64,000 nucleotides of DNA from Amycolatopsis oliviviridis. GTDB taxonomy: Bacteria > Actinomycetota > Actinomycetes > Mycobacteriales > Pseudonocardiaceae. A program made the translations under genes and the position numbers. The stretch covers positions 186,001 to 250,000 of the forward strand of contig NZ_BNAY01000011.1 in NCBI RefSeq assembly GCF_014654365.1, written 5' to 3'. The notes below the pieces were generated by a model. The model saw only the letters and a program-made list of their open reading frames with translations, was not told the origin of the DNA and did not search any database. Below, one piece after another: positions 34,318-43,611 of the stretch (position 1 is the stretch's first letter; each line of letters begins with the position of its first letter).

Positions 34318-34931
34318 AACTCTTCCGCCCCCGGGCGATCACGTCCCCAGATCACACGGCGCTGCGCCAGATCGCCGGATGGTGCCTGCAATATCCCGAC
34401 GAAGCTGTCCTCGGCAAAGTCGGTCTGCTGCGCGCCTGCCTCGACGAGACCACCGGTCCCGGTCACGACGAGCTCTCCCGCACCGTGGCCTACCTCGAAA
34501 ACGGCGATCCCGGCGAGCTGGCCTCGCACTACATCGAGGTCTTCGACCGGAAACCCCGCCGGACGCTGCACCTGAGCTGGTTCCTCGACGGCGACACCCG
34601 ACGGCGTGGCGAGACCCTGGCCGCGCTGCGCCGGTTCTACCGGACGCACGGATTCGCCCCCGCCGAGAACGAATTGCCGGACTTCCTGCCGGTGATCCTG
34701 GAGTTCGCCGCCGCGGCCGGTTCCGGCGCGGCCGGACAGGTACTCGCCCGGTTCCATCCGGCGCTGGATCTCCTGCACCACAATCTGTCCACTATGGACA
34801 CTCCGTATCGTGACGCCGTCACCGCGGTGCTGGCGACCCTGCCCGCCGCTCCCGCGCCGCCGCCCGCCGAACCCCCGGCCGAACTGGTCGGCCTCGACCC
34901 CTTCCCCACCGGCGCCGGAGGTGGCCGATGA
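34314..34931 (+). CDS. narJ: Nitrate reductase assembly chaperone
   Basis: A 205-aa NarJ/TorD-type chaperone needed for molybdenum cofactor insertion into NarG. Typical pieces are ASHYIEVFDRKPRRTLHLSW and ENELPDFLPVILEFAA. A Pro/Ala-rich tail follows. The GTG overlaps the narH stop (GTGA). Its place between narH and narI is canonical. Confidence 0.95.
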   Translation: MKLFRPRAITSPDHTALRQIAGWCLQYPDEAVLGKVGLLRACLDETTGPGHDELSRTVAYLENGDPGELASHYIEVFDRKPRRTLHLSWFLDGDTRRRGETLAALRRFYRTHGFAPAENELPDFLPVILEFAAAAGSGAAGQVLARFHPALDLLHHNLSTMDTPYRDAVTAVLATLPAAPAPPPAEPPAELVGLDPFPTGAGGGR

Positions 34932-35653
34932 GTTCCGGACCGGATCTGCTGCTGTGGGGCGCCGCGCCCTACGCGTCGATCGCACTGCTGGTCTTCGGCA
35001 CGATCTGGCGGTATCGCCACGACAAGTTCGGCTGGACGACCAGATCGAGCCAGCTCCACGAATCCCGGCTCCTGCGGGTGGCCAGTCCCGTGTTCCACAT
35101 CGGACTGCTGATGGTGATCGGCGGCCACGTGCTCGGCCTGCTCGTGCCGAAGGGCGTCACCGAGTTCGCCGGGCTCGACGAGCACGGCTATCACCTCATC
35201 TCGCTCGGGATGGGCAGTGTCGCCGGGCTGGTCGCGATCGGCGGGCTCGGTCTCCTGCTGTGGCGGCGGATCCGGGTGCCGGCGGTGCGCGGCGCGACTT
35301 CGGTCAGCGACAAGTACATGTACGTGGTGCTCGTGCTGGTGATGCTCGCCGGACTGGCGAACACCCTGGTCGACAACGGACTCCGCGGCGGATACGACTA
35401 CCGCGAGACGGTCGCGCCCTGGTTCCGCGGCATCCTGCTCCTCGATCCCCGGCCGGAGCTGATGGCGTCGGCGCCGCTGGACTACCGGCTGCACACCGCG
35501 CTGGGCATGCTGTTGTTCGCGCTGTGGCCGTTTTCCCGCCTGGTGCACGCTTTCAGCGCGCCGGTGCGGTACCTGCTCCGCCCGTACGTGGTCTACCGGC
35601 GCCGCGCCCCCGGCAGCGTCGGCACCCGGGACCCGCGCCGCGGCTGGGAATGA
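34928..35653 (+). CDS. narI: Respiratory nitrate reductase gamma subunit (cytochrome b)
   Basis: A 241-aa membrane protein with five predicted helices. It takes electrons from menaquinol through two b haems. Haem-ligand histidines are in HIGLLMVIGGHVLGLL and in the last helix pair DYRLHTALGMLLF and SRLVHAFS. The ATG overlaps the narJ stop. Confidence 0.95.
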   Translation: MSSGPDLLLWGAAPYASIALLVFGTIWRYRHDKFGWTTRSSQLHESRLLRVASPVFHIGLLMVIGGHVLGLLVPKGVTEFAGLDEHGYHLISLGMGSVAGLVAIGGLGLLLWRRIRVPAVRGATSVSDKYMYVVLVLVMLAGLANTLVDNGLRGGYDYRETVAPWFRGILLLDPRPELMASAPLDYRLHTALGMLLFALWPFSRLVHAFSAPVRYLLRPYVVYRRRAPGSVGTRDPRRGWE

Positions 35654-36204
35654 CCCGCGCCCGCCGCGCCGCCTACGTCGCGCTGAGCTCGTTCGGCTGC
35701 ATCGTGTTCATCGGGCTCTGCGCGATCCTTTCCGGCGCTCCCCTGCTGTTCCCTTCGCTCGGGCCCACCGTGTTCCTGATCTTCGCGACCCCGCAGGCAC
35801 CCGGCGCGAGCCCGCGGAACACGGTGTTCGGCCATCTGGCCGGTGTCCTCGCGGGGCTCACCGGCCTCGCCGCCACCGGGCTGCTCACCGCCGCCCCGGA
35901 CCTGACGCACCCTTCCTGGCCCAGGATCGGGGCCGCCGCGATCGCGCTGGGCCTCACCTGCGCCGCGATGGCCGCACTGGAGATCCCTCACCCGCCTGCC
36001 GGGGCCACCACGTTGATCATCGCGCTCGGTCTCCTGCACACCGTTCCGCAGATCGTCGCGGTCCTGGTGGGCGTGGCCCTCATCGCCGGGCTGGCCGTGC
36101 TGATCAACAAGCTGTTCGGCGTGCCTTACCCCTGGTGGCGTTCACCCGCTCCGATCACCGCATCACCTAGTCCTCGGCAACCCGAATCGTCCGCAAAGGG
36201 CTGA
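35650..36204 (+). CDS. HPP-family membrane protein (candidate nitrite transporter)
   Basis: A 184-aa protein with four or five hydrophobic helices and the family-defining EIPHPPAGATT motif near residue 118. HPP proteins of cyanobacteria and plastids have been reported as nitrite transporters. Here it overlaps narI by 4 nt, occupying the place usually held by narK, so nitrite export or nitrate/nitrite exchange is a reasonable inference. The C-terminal 20 residues are polar. Confidence 0.85.
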   Translation: MTRARRAAYVALSSFGCIVFIGLCAILSGAPLLFPSLGPTVFLIFATPQAPGASPRNTVFGHLAGVLAGLTGLAATGLLTAAPDLTHPSWPRIGAAAIALGLTCAAMAALEIPHPPAGATTLIIALGLLHTVPQIVAVLVGVALIAGLAVLINKLFGVPYPWWRSPAPITASPSPRQPESSAKG

Positions 36205-36362
36205 CGAAAACCAGTCCCGGTGAGCCTCCTCGTATGGGTGGATCTACTCACCCGATCTTGAGTAACCCTCCCTGACCTGGGCGGATGTGGTTCACAGGTG
36301 ACCGTCCGTTGTCGTAGTGTCACGGGGACAGCACACGCGTCACCTTGGGAGGGGTGTGGCAG

Positions 36363-36679
36363 ATGGCTGGGTATGAAGCTGTACTTGGAGAGATCGACGA
36401 AGCAAGCAAGGCCGCGGGGAGACTGGTCGACGACGCCCGAGGGCTCGACGCTGCCGGTGTTGTTCCAGAGGGTGACGCGGGCTTCCCGGTACCAGATCGG
36501 CGGGCAAACTGGCGGCCTTGAAAGGCGCTTGGTCGAACAAGGGCCAGCGTTGGGCCGGCGCCTGGGAGGCGTACTCCGGCGACTTGGCCAAGGCCGTGGC
36601 GAACTACCGCGCCAACGAGGCGGCCGCCCGGCAAGATCTGCATGTCACGGTCTCTCACGGCGGGCCGAGGGCAAGCTGA
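36363..36679 (+). pseudogene. ESX/WXG-like small protein gene with a one-base frameshift
   Basis: The first frame reads MAGYEAVLGEIDEASKAAGR and runs to EGDAGFP, then hits an early stop after about 20 aberrant residues. Shifting by one base near 36488 restores a coherent helical half: TRSAGKLAALKGAWSNKGQR, then WEAYSGDLAKAVANYRANEA and a TGA that overlaps the next ATG (TGATG). A single G missing in the CCCGGTACC stretch explains it. The restored product of about 105 aa resembles the WXG100/EsxA-like partners that precede hydrolases of this type. It could be a true mutation or a base-call error. Confidence 0.8.
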
Positions 36680-38415
36680 TGGTCTCTTGGGGCGATCTTC
36701 GACGCTGGAACCCCAACGTCCTTTCAACCATGTCGGCAGCGCTCAACGGCAAGTACTTGCAGCTGCTCACCTGCTCCGAAGACTTCGAGGACGCCGCGAT
36801 GCCGAGTGGCTGGTCGGGCACGGCGGCTACCGCGGCAGCCGGAGCATCGCAGCGCTTGATCGAAGAGGGCAAAGAATGGGCGGCCGAGATCGCCGCCATC
36901 CGCCGAGCCAGTGGCGACGTCGCGGATGCCGCCGCCGGGGTGCTAGCCGGCTTCAAAGAAGCCGAGGGCCTGGCCAAGGCGCATAACTTCTCGATCGGGG
37001 ACGACGGCTCCATTACCGACCATGGCCTGCCGCCGGACATCCCGGAAGAGCAACGCGAGGACGTCGAGCGGGAACGGAAGACCGTTGCTTCGGAGTTGGG
37101 CGAGCGCGTAAAGCAGACGCTGCTCTCCGCCGAGGACGTCGACAACGACTTCTGTGCCGTGCTCGATCCGGCGATCAACGGGCACACCATCGACGCCAGC
37201 GGCGAGGGCACCAGTCTGGCCGCGGCCGGAAACGCCGGCGAAGCCCTTGGCTCTTTGTCGATCCCTGCCCCGCCACCTGTCGACGCGGGCCCGGCGGCCA
37301 ACGCCGCGTGGTGGGATTCCCTGTCGAAGCAGCAGCAAGAGCGCCTGATCAAAGATCTCCCGGGGCTGGTCGGCAACCGGGACGGTGTGGCGGCGTGGGC
37401 CAGGAGCAAAGCGAACATCGCGCTCCTGGCGGACGAGAAGCAGAAGCTGCTCGACGAGCGCACCGAGCTCATGCGCCACGCCCCCGATGATCTCGGCCGC
37501 GACCGGCCACTCGTCCGCGACTATCAGGAGAAGCTCGGCAAACTCGATGAACGGCTCGCCGCACTGGGCAAGATCGAAGGCATCACGGTGGGCCCGGACG
37601 GTGAGCCGCTGCCGAACAGGCAGCTCATGTCGCTCGATGTGACCGGCGACAAGGTGAAGGCCGCAGTGGCCAACGGCGACGTCGACAACGCCAAACACGT
37701 CGCTGTCTTCACCCCGGGCATGAACTCCGCGGTCGAGACCAATTTCGACGGCTATGTGAACGACATGCAGAGCGTGCGCGAGAGTGCCAACCGCATGGTC
37801 GGTGACCTCAGCGGCAAGTCGGTCGCGACGGTGACCTGGCTCGGCTACGAGCCGCCCGCTACCGACAAACTCGGCGACTACGTCGACGTCCTCAGCGGCG
37901 GCGCCGCGCAGGAAGGCGCCGAGAAGCTCGCCCGTTTCGACCAAGGGATCAACATGTCCCGGCCGGATGACCCGCACCTCACCGCCCTCGGTCACTCGTA
38001 CGGCTCGCTGACCACCGGCATTGCACTGCAGAGTGACACCGGTGTCGACGACGCCATGTTCTTCGGCTCGCCCGGCATCTCCGACCAACCGTACGGAGAC
38101 GGCATCGGTGGCCGTTCGATCGACCGGCTGCATGTTCCCGAGGGCCACGCCTACACACTCGAAGCGAATGGCGACGCGGTAGCCGACGTCGGCAATATCA
38201 CGCACGGGCGGTTCGGCGAAGACCCCGGCAGCATGGAGGGCATGAAGCAGCTGTCGACTCACGGAGCGACATCGCTGCTCGACGGCCGGCCGCTCGCGGC
38301 TTCTTCGGGACACAGCGAATACACCTTGACCACGCCGGACGGCACCGACAGCACCAGCAAGTACAACATGGCGGCGGTCGTCGCCGGCCGCCCTGACCTG
38401 ACCATCTCGAAGTAA
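36679..38415 (+). CDS. Alpha/beta hydrolase (DUF1023-type) with WXG-like helical N-terminus
   Basis: A 578-aa protein. The first half (about 1-340) is helical and coiled-coil-like, starting MVSWGDLRRWNPNVLSTM with a SGWSGTAA motif of WXG-related proteins. The second half is an alpha/beta hydrolase with HVAVFTPGMNSAVETN and nucleophile elbow LGHSYGSLTTG. There is no signal peptide, so export, if any, would use a type VII route with the partner gene upstream. The start overlaps the stop of the damaged ESX-like gene. The substrate is unknown. Confidence 0.88.
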   Translation: MVSWGDLRRWNPNVLSTMSAALNGKYLQLLTCSEDFEDAAMPSGWSGTAATAAAGASQRLIEEGKEWAAEIAAIRRASGDVADAAAGVLAGFKEAEGLAKAHNFSIGDDGSITDHGLPPDIPEEQREDVERERKTVASELGERVKQTLLSAEDVDNDFCAVLDPAINGHTIDASGEGTSLAAAGNAGEALGSLSIPAPPPVDAGPAANAAWWDSLSKQQQERLIKDLPGLVGNRDGVAAWARSKANIALLADEKQKLLDERTELMRHAPDDLGRDRPLVRDYQEKLGKLDERLAALGKIEGITVGPDGEPLPNRQLMSLDVTGDKVKAAVANGDVDNAKHVAVFTPGMNSAVETNFDGYVNDMQSVRESANRMVGDLSGKSVATVTWLGYEPPATDKLGDYVDVLSGGAAQEGAEKLARFDQGINMSRPDDPHLTALGHSYGSLTTGIALQSDTGVDDAMFFGSPGISDQPYGDGIGGRSIDRLHVPEGHAYTLEANGDAVADVGNITHGRFGEDPGSMEGMKQLSTHGATSLLDGRPLAASSGHSEYTLTTPDGTDSTSKYNMAAVVAGRPDLTISK

Positions 38416-38430
38416 GCCCAGGTGAAACAC

Positions 38431-39045
38431 ATGAAGCACGCTGCCGGAACCACCAGCTGGATTGCCGGGACGGCGGTTGCCCTCCTGCTCACCAGCACGG
38501 CGTGCGACAGCAGCCCGGACTACCTCGACAACGACCACGGCAAGGACGGCATGTCGACCCAACAGCAGTTCGCCGAACTTCTCCAGCGGCCGGACGCCAA
38601 GCAAGCCCAAGCGACGTACGACCAGACGCTCACCGATTTGCGCGCCAAGATCACGGAGGCCACCGGCTTCTCCGCGTGGCAGCAGGGCACCGTGGCCGAA
38701 GTGGCACCCGGCTGCAACGCCTTCCGCGCGGTCGATGTCCACGACGTCTACACCGCCTATACCACTTGGGGCCTGCCAGACGTCATTCCGGAAGCCGGCT
38801 GGGCGAAGACAACGCAGGCGCTCACCGAAACCGCGGGCAAGTACGGCTTCACGAAGAAGGGCTTCGAGGTGAACCAGCCCCAGTTCCGAGAGTTCCACCT
38901 CCTCGACGCCTTCGGCGCCGACCTGACACTCTCAAGCGCAACCGGCACGACAACCGGCACCAGCACCATGCTCACGCTGAAGACCGGCTGCCACCTGTCG
39001 GCCGAGGCACATACGCGGGGAACGCCGCGGCCTAGCGGAACCTAG
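38431..39045 (+). CDS. Putative lipoprotein
   Basis: A 204-aa protein with a lipobox (LLLTSTAC near residue 22-25) after MKHAAGTTSWIAGTAVA. The mature part is hydrophilic with a central GLPDVIPEAGW segment, then strand-like repeats ending in LKTGC. The ATG at 38431 has CAGG upstream; a GTG at 38422 is possible. It is 15 nt behind the hydrolase and likely in its operon, giving a surface module of ESX-like protein, hydrolase and lipoprotein. Its last 4 bases overlap the convergent GNAT gene. Confidence 0.82.
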   Translation: MKHAAGTTSWIAGTAVALLLTSTACDSSPDYLDNDHGKDGMSTQQQFAELLQRPDAKQAQATYDQTLTDLRAKITEATGFSAWQQGTVAEVAPGCNAFRAVDVHDVYTAYTTWGLPDVIPEAGWAKTTQALTETAGKYGFTKKGFEVNQPQFREFHLLDAFGADLTLSSATGTTTGTSTMLTLKTGCHLSAEAHTRGTPRPSGT

Positions 39046-39536
39046 CGATTGCTTCGAAATTCGCCCGGCCGTACTGAAGATTCGAGATCTCCCGTGGCTT
39101 CGGGCCGATAGGTATAGACGACAAGCCCTTCACTGATCTTGGCCACCTTGTCGTACAACGCGCGAGCCGGGGAATCGGCCGGCGTGTTCCAGTAAAGCCG
39201 GGGAAAGCCGTTCCGCTCGGCGTCTCGCGCCACCCATTCGATCATCGCGGTCGCGACGCCTCGCCGCCTGACCTCCGCGTCCACGAACAGGTCCGCCAGA
39301 TAGCACCTCGCGTTTCCCCAGATTCCCGCGTGGAAAACGTAATGCGCGATCCCGACCAGCCTCCCGTCCAGCCGTGCGCCGATCCCGATCGCCTGCTCCC
39401 CGCCGCCGAGCAGTCGCTGCCAGGTCCGCTCGTAGGCTTCGTCGCCGCGCTCGACGCCGCCATGGGCGTCGTGGCCGCGGGCCAGGACTTCCCAACGGGT
39501 GCGGTCGGATCCGGTCAGGAAGCTGATCTCCACCAT
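39042..39536 (-). CDS. GNAT-family N-acetyltransferase
   Basis: A 164-aa single GNAT domain. YLADLFVDAEVRRRGVATAM gives strand beta4 and the acetyl-CoA loop R-R-x-G-V-A. LYWNTPADSPARALYDKV is the typical C-terminal part. The ATG has CAGGA seven bases upstream. The substrate is not predictable. Confidence 0.9.
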   Translation of the reverse strand: MVEISFLTGSDRTRWEVLARGHDAHGGVERGDEAYERTWQRLLGGGEQAIGIGARLDGRLVGIAHYVFHAGIWGNARCYLADLFVDAEVRRRGVATAMIEWVARDAERNGFPRLYWNTPADSPARALYDKVAKISEGLVVYTYRPEATGDLESSVRPGEFRSNR

Positions 39537-39666
39537 GGGGACATCCTGCCCGAGAGCCCCGGATCCTTCACGCATCCAGAGTGACCGGCCGTCCCCCGAT
39601 CGTGGAGCGCCACCGCCCTGAATGGCCGCTATCCCGCCTCCGCGCCCGGTTCTATCGTTCGGACGC

Positions 39667-40194
39667 ATGGCAAGCGACTTGCAGCGGCGCAAGATCTCGG
39701 GGGTTTTCGCCGCGATGGACGTCGACGGCGACGGTTTCCTTCAGGAGCAAGACTTCCAGGCGCTGGCCGCGCGCTGGGCACGACGCCGCGCCCCGGGTGA
39801 CGCCCAGTCGCTGACCGGCATCATGCTGAGCTGGTGGACGACGTTGCTGGCGGCGTCGGACCTCGACCGCGACGACAAGGTCACCCTCGACGAGGTCCTG
39901 CTGGTGGTGGACAAGCTGCCCGGCATGCCCGAAGCCGTGACCGCGACCGCCGACGCGATGTTCGAAGCCATCGACGAGAACCGGGACGGCATGATCTCCG
40001 CGGCGGAGTACCGCCGGCTGATCGAGGTCTGGAACGGCCGCCCCACCGACACCGACGCCACCTTCCCCCTGCTGGACTCCGACGGCGACGGAATGCTGTC
40101 GCGGGACGAGTTCGCCGCGCTGTGGCTGGAGTTCTGGGCGGGTGACGACGCGGAGGCGCCGGGCACCCTCGTCTTCGGGCCCCTCGCCGCCTGA
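39667..40194 (+). CDS. Four-EF-hand calcium-binding protein (calerythrin-like)
   Basis: A 175-aa cytoplasmic protein with four 12-residue EF loops: DVDGDGFLQEQD, DLDRDDKVTLDE, DENRDGMISAAE and DSDGDGMLSRDE. All have acidic residues at positions 1, 3 and 12; position 6 is Gly in three and Asp in the second. The layout matches the actinobacterial calerythrin group of Ca2+ buffers or sensors. It stands alone. Confidence 0.93.
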   Translation: MASDLQRRKISGVFAAMDVDGDGFLQEQDFQALAARWARRRAPGDAQSLTGIMLSWWTTLLAASDLDRDDKVTLDEVLLVVDKLPGMPEAVTATADAMFEAIDENRDGMISAAEYRRLIEVWNGRPTDTDATFPLLDSDGDGMLSRDEFAALWLEFWAGDDAEAPGTLVFGPLAA

Positions 40195-40287
40195 CACGCG
40201 TCCGGTTCGCGGCTTTCGGGCCGACCCGGCGGCCATACGGGCCATACCGCCCCAGGTATGCCCTAGCGGTCGGTCTGTCGGCTCAGG

Positions 40288-42816
40288 ATGGCAGGCGTGG
40301 ACGAGGTGACCGAGCGGATCCTGGAGCGTGTCACCGGCGTGGGCGTGCCCTGTGTCTGGGTGACCGGGCCGGCGGGTGTCGGCCGGACCACGTTGCTCTC
40401 CCGGCTGTCCGAACGCCTTTCCGCTTCAGGGCGGCAGGTTTCTATCGTGCGCTTCACCCAGGACGGTGATCTCGCCCCCGGAGGCGATCCGTGGCCCGCC
40501 CTGGCGGCCGACGACGGGCACGTCCTGATGATCGACGACACCCAGTGGATGGGTTCCGACTCCCTCGCCGTCCTGGACGCGTTGATCCGCCGTCTCGGCG
40601 ATACGTCCACCCGGGTGATCTGCACGACTCGCACCCCGGTCCGTGACGCGGCCGAAAGAGTCGCCACCGTACGGCGGCTGCGGGCCGACGGTCTGGTGGA
40701 GCCGATGCGGCTGCTGCCGTTGAAGGCGGACGAGATCACGCGGGCGCTCGTCGAGGCACTCGGCGCCGTTCCGAGTTCCCTGCTGCGAGACCGGCTGCAC
40801 GAACTGAGCCGTGGAGTTCCGGCGGCGCTGCGCCAGGCACTGGACTTGCTGCGCGCGCAGGGCGCGATCCGGATCGTCGACCGGCGCGCGTATCTCGTCC
40901 CCGGCACCACGGTGCCGCTGCGGTCCGTGCACCTGGACCCCGAACGGCTCGCCGTCGCGAAGGCGGCCGCCGTCCTGCATCCGCTCGGCGAGGCGATGCC
41001 GTCGCTGATCAGCGAGCTGCTGGCGCAGGATCTCGCGGAAACCCTTGCGACACTGGAGAATCTGCGCGCCGACGGGGTGCTGCACCGCGGCCGCGGCTGG
41101 CGGTTCACCGTGCCGGTGGTCGCCTACGCGCTGATCGCCGAACTCGGGCCCTTCGAGCGCAGGCGGTTCTCCGCGGCCGCCGTCACCGCGTTGTGGAACG
41201 GGACCGCGCACACCTCCGCCCCGTACTACCTCCCCGACCGGATCGCCGAGGCAGGCAAGCTGATCGACCCGCGGCGCGCCCTCGCCGAGCTGCTCGACGA
41301 CGCGGCGTTCCTGCCCGACGACCAGACCACCCGCGGCGCGCGGTGGCTGCGCGCCGCCGTCGAGCTGACCGAAGACCGGCCGCAGCGGGCGAGGGTGACC
41401 TTGCTCCACACGATGTGGTGCCATCTGAACGGCGACCACGAACAGAGTCTCGCGGGGACACGGCGGCTGCTGGAGGAGTTCCCCGACCGGCTTTCCGCCG
41501 ACGCCGCGCAGGAAGCGCAGTCGATCGCCGTCTGCGCGCTGCACAACTCCGGCAACACGGCCGAACTGGCGAGGATCGCGATGAACCCGCCGGAATGGTC
41601 GGTGGCGTCGAGCGCGATCGCCTTGAGCCTGCTGGACCGGTGGGCGGAAGCGGCCGAATTGCTGGCGGAGAACGAATCCTGGCGCACCGAGTCGACGGTT
41701 TCCGCGATGCTGGGCGAACTCTTCGGCGGCCTCGCGGAACTCTGGGCGGGCCGTTCCGCGCGGTTCGGCGCGAATCTCACCCAACGCGAGCGGTGGCCCT
41801 TGAGAACGGCGAGGCGGCACCGGAACGATCAGATCACCTCGTACGTCACGGCGTTGCTGGTGCTGGGAGAACGGGGACGCGCGGAAAAGCTGCTCTCCGA
41901 CGAGGCCTTCCCCGAGACCGGCCTGCGCGACAGCGAACGATCGATGCTCGCGGCCATGCGCGGCGAACCCTCGCGCGCCGTGGACTTCGCCCACCGCAGC
42001 GTCGCCGACCGGTCCCGGCGCGGCTACGACACCGGCTCGGCCGCGATGCATCTGTCGACCGTGTCGGTCCTGCTGTCCCAGGGACGGTTCAGCGCGGCGA
42101 GGGAACTGCTGACCGCGGCCCGCGCCACGGCGCCGATGCTGGCGCATCTGCTCGACATCGCCGAGGCCCGGGTCGACATGGCCCTCGGCGAGACCGACCG
42201 CGCCGCCCGTCGCCTGCACGCGGCCACCTGCGGACTCGCCGTCGGCACGGACATCGCCTGGGCCGACCTCGCCGAACTGGCGTTGCGGCGGAACGATCGG
42301 GCAGCGGCGAGGAAGGCGCTCGACGCGCTGGAAGACCTCGCTTCCGCGATGCCGACCGGGCGGGTGCTGCTGCATCGTCATCTGGTCCGGGCCTGTCTCG
42401 GCCAGGAGCCCGCCGAAGAATGCCTCTGGCTGGCCCGCGGGCGCGACCAGCCGCACGAACTGGCGGTCGCGGCCGAACGCCTGGTCCGGCACGGCGCGAC
42501 GGATCCCAAGGTGCTCACCGAGGTGTACGAGACGCTCGGCTCGCTCGACGCGCTGCTGCACCGCGCCCGGCTGCGGGGCCTGATGCGGAAGAACGGGATC
42601 GAGATCCCCGGCGGTCAGGAGGAGACGGTCGCCGAGAACGAGCACCTGCTGGCGCTGCTGGCGGGCGAAGGACTGACGGACGAACAGCTGGCGCGGGCGT
42701 TGCAGACGAGCCGGAAGAGCGTGGAGGGGCGGTTGAGCGTGCTGTTCACGCGGACCGGCTACCGCTCCCGGATCGAACTGGCCACAGCGCTGCTGAACGG
42801 CCGCTACGCCTCATGA
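40288..42816 (+). CDS. LuxR-type ATPase regulator with altered P-loop
   Basis: An 842-aa protein of the MalT/LAL-like type. An N-terminal ATPase has P-loop GPAGVGRTTLL near residue 27, where Arg replaces the usual Lys, and Walker B VLMIDDTQW. A long helical repeat region follows. The C-terminal HTH (about 780-842) reads GLTDEQLARALQTSRKSVEG. The Lys-to-Arg change may impair ATP hydrolysis. The ATG at 40288 lacks spacing from AGGA, so a GTG at 40297 is equally plausible. It overlaps the next LuxR gene by 4 nt. Confidence 0.85.
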   Translation: MAGVDEVTERILERVTGVGVPCVWVTGPAGVGRTTLLSRLSERLSASGRQVSIVRFTQDGDLAPGGDPWPALAADDGHVLMIDDTQWMGSDSLAVLDALIRRLGDTSTRVICTTRTPVRDAAERVATVRRLRADGLVEPMRLLPLKADEITRALVEALGAVPSSLLRDRLHELSRGVPAALRQALDLLRAQGAIRIVDRRAYLVPGTTVPLRSVHLDPERLAVAKAAAVLHPLGEAMPSLISELLAQDLAETLATLENLRADGVLHRGRGWRFTVPVVAYALIAELGPFERRRFSAAAVTALWNGTAHTSAPYYLPDRIAEAGKLIDPRRALAELLDDAAFLPDDQTTRGARWLRAAVELTEDRPQRARVTLLHTMWCHLNGDHEQSLAGTRRLLEEFPDRLSADAAQEAQSIAVCALHNSGNTAELARIAMNPPEWSVASSAIALSLLDRWAEAAELLAENESWRTESTVSAMLGELFGGLAELWAGRSARFGANLTQRERWPLRTARRHRNDQITSYVTALLVLGERGRAEKLLSDEAFPETGLRDSERSMLAAMRGEPSRAVDFAHRSVADRSRRGYDTGSAAMHLSTVSVLLSQGRFSAARELLTAARATAPMLAHLLDIAEARVDMALGETDRAARRLHAATCGLAVGTDIAWADLAELALRRNDRAAARKALDALEDLASAMPTGRVLLHRHLVRACLGQEPAEECLWLARGRDQPHELAVAAERLVRHGATDPKVLTEVYETLGSLDALLHRARLRGLMRKNGIEIPGGQEETVAENEHLLALLAGEGLTDEQLARALQTSRKSVEGRLSVLFTRTGYRSRIELATALLNGRYAS

Positions 42817-43412
42817 ACACCCCGGACCTCCGGGTGGCCGTCTACACCGCCGACCCGCTGACCCGGGCCGGGCTGGTCGGCATGCTGACGCAGACCGCGG
42901 TGCTCGAAGTGGTCCCGTCCGGCGAACGCGGCGCGGACGTGCTGGTGGCCGCCGAAGACCCGGTCGACCACGAACTCCCGGTGCTGCGGCAGGCGGTGTC
43001 CGAACAGGGTGCCGTTCCCGGCGTCCTGATCGCCGGCCCGCTCCCGCCGTCCGGCCACCGCTCGGCCGCGACCGCCGGGGTCCGCAGCCTGCTGCCGCAC
43101 CGGGCGGTCCGGGCGGAACGGCTGATCGCGGAGGTCATGTCCGCGCGGTCGGCGGTCGAGACCTCCGCCGGACGGCTGGCCGCCGGCTACGCCGAACTGG
43201 CGGACGGCCCGGACCGCGCCTCGCGGTTCCACGAACGCGAGATCCGCGTGCTGCGGCTGATCGCGGAGGGCAAGGACACCGCGGAGATCGGCGCGGCGAT
43301 GGGCTACTCCCAGCGCACCATCAAGAACATCCTGCACCACGCGCAGCGGCGGCTGGCGTTGCGGAACCGGGCCCAGGCGGTCGCCGAAGCCATCCGCTCG
43401 GGCCTGATCTGA
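42813..43412 (+). CDS. LuxR-family regulator with degenerate receiver-like domain
   Basis: A 199-aa protein. The N-terminal half follows the receiver fold order (LRVAVYTADPLTRAGLVGML), but the phospho-acceptor strand reads ADVLVAAEDP, with no Asp at the usual site. The C-terminal LuxR HTH is clear (EIRVLRLIAEGKDTAEIGAA, YSQRTIKNILHH). It probably responds to a partner or ligand rather than phosphorylation. Co-translated with the ATPase regulator and paralogous to the convergent gene at 43612-44292. Confidence 0.9.
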   Translation: MNTPDLRVAVYTADPLTRAGLVGMLTQTAVLEVVPSGERGADVLVAAEDPVDHELPVLRQAVSEQGAVPGVLIAGPLPPSGHRSAATAGVRSLLPHRAVRAERLIAEVMSARSAVETSAGRLAAGYAELADGPDRASRFHEREIRVLRLIAEGKDTAEIGAAMGYSQRTIKNILHHAQRRLALRNRAQAVAEAIRSGLI

Positions 43413-43447
43413 GCGCCCGGTGAAACTCGCCCTTCACCGCGACCCAA

Positions 43448-43502
43448 GTACATGAAGGGGTCCTTCACGGAGCCAGGCGCAAGCAAGGGGGCCTTCATGT
43501 AC
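43448..43502. repeat. Palindrome family B, copy 2 (inverted)
   Basis: The 55-bp element is the reverse complement of the copies at 7679-7733 and 58928-58982, with the same GTACATGAAGG ends and GGAGCCAGGCGCAAGC core. Lies between two convergent LuxR genes. Confidence 0.85.
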
Positions 43503-43543
43503 AGGCAAGCAGGCAAGCGCCCCGAAACCCGCCCCGTCTCAAC

Positions 43544-43598
43544 GCGCGTGAAGGCCCCCTTCCCGCGGCTCAGCCGAGGGAAGGGGGCCTTCACGCGC
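43544..43598. repeat. Palindrome family C, copy 2
   Basis: GCGCGTGAAGGCCCCCTTCC then CGCGGCTCAGCCGAG and the mirrored arm to TTCACGCGC. Terminator-like for the convergent LuxR genes; a close relative is at 23051-23103. Confidence 0.82.
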
Positions 43599-43611
43599 GC
43601 CCGGAAGAGAG

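Noticed and set aside
36241-36360. Promoter and attenuator before the ESX-like gene
   Set aside because: I found no convincing -35/-10 pair or stable hairpin; the stretch is simply unassigned.
36298-36678. N-terminal extension of the alpha/beta hydrolase frame
   Set aside because: The extension is composition-biased (Arg/Gly) and lies out of frame with a clear ESX-like gene. The ATG at 36679 overlaps that gene's stop.
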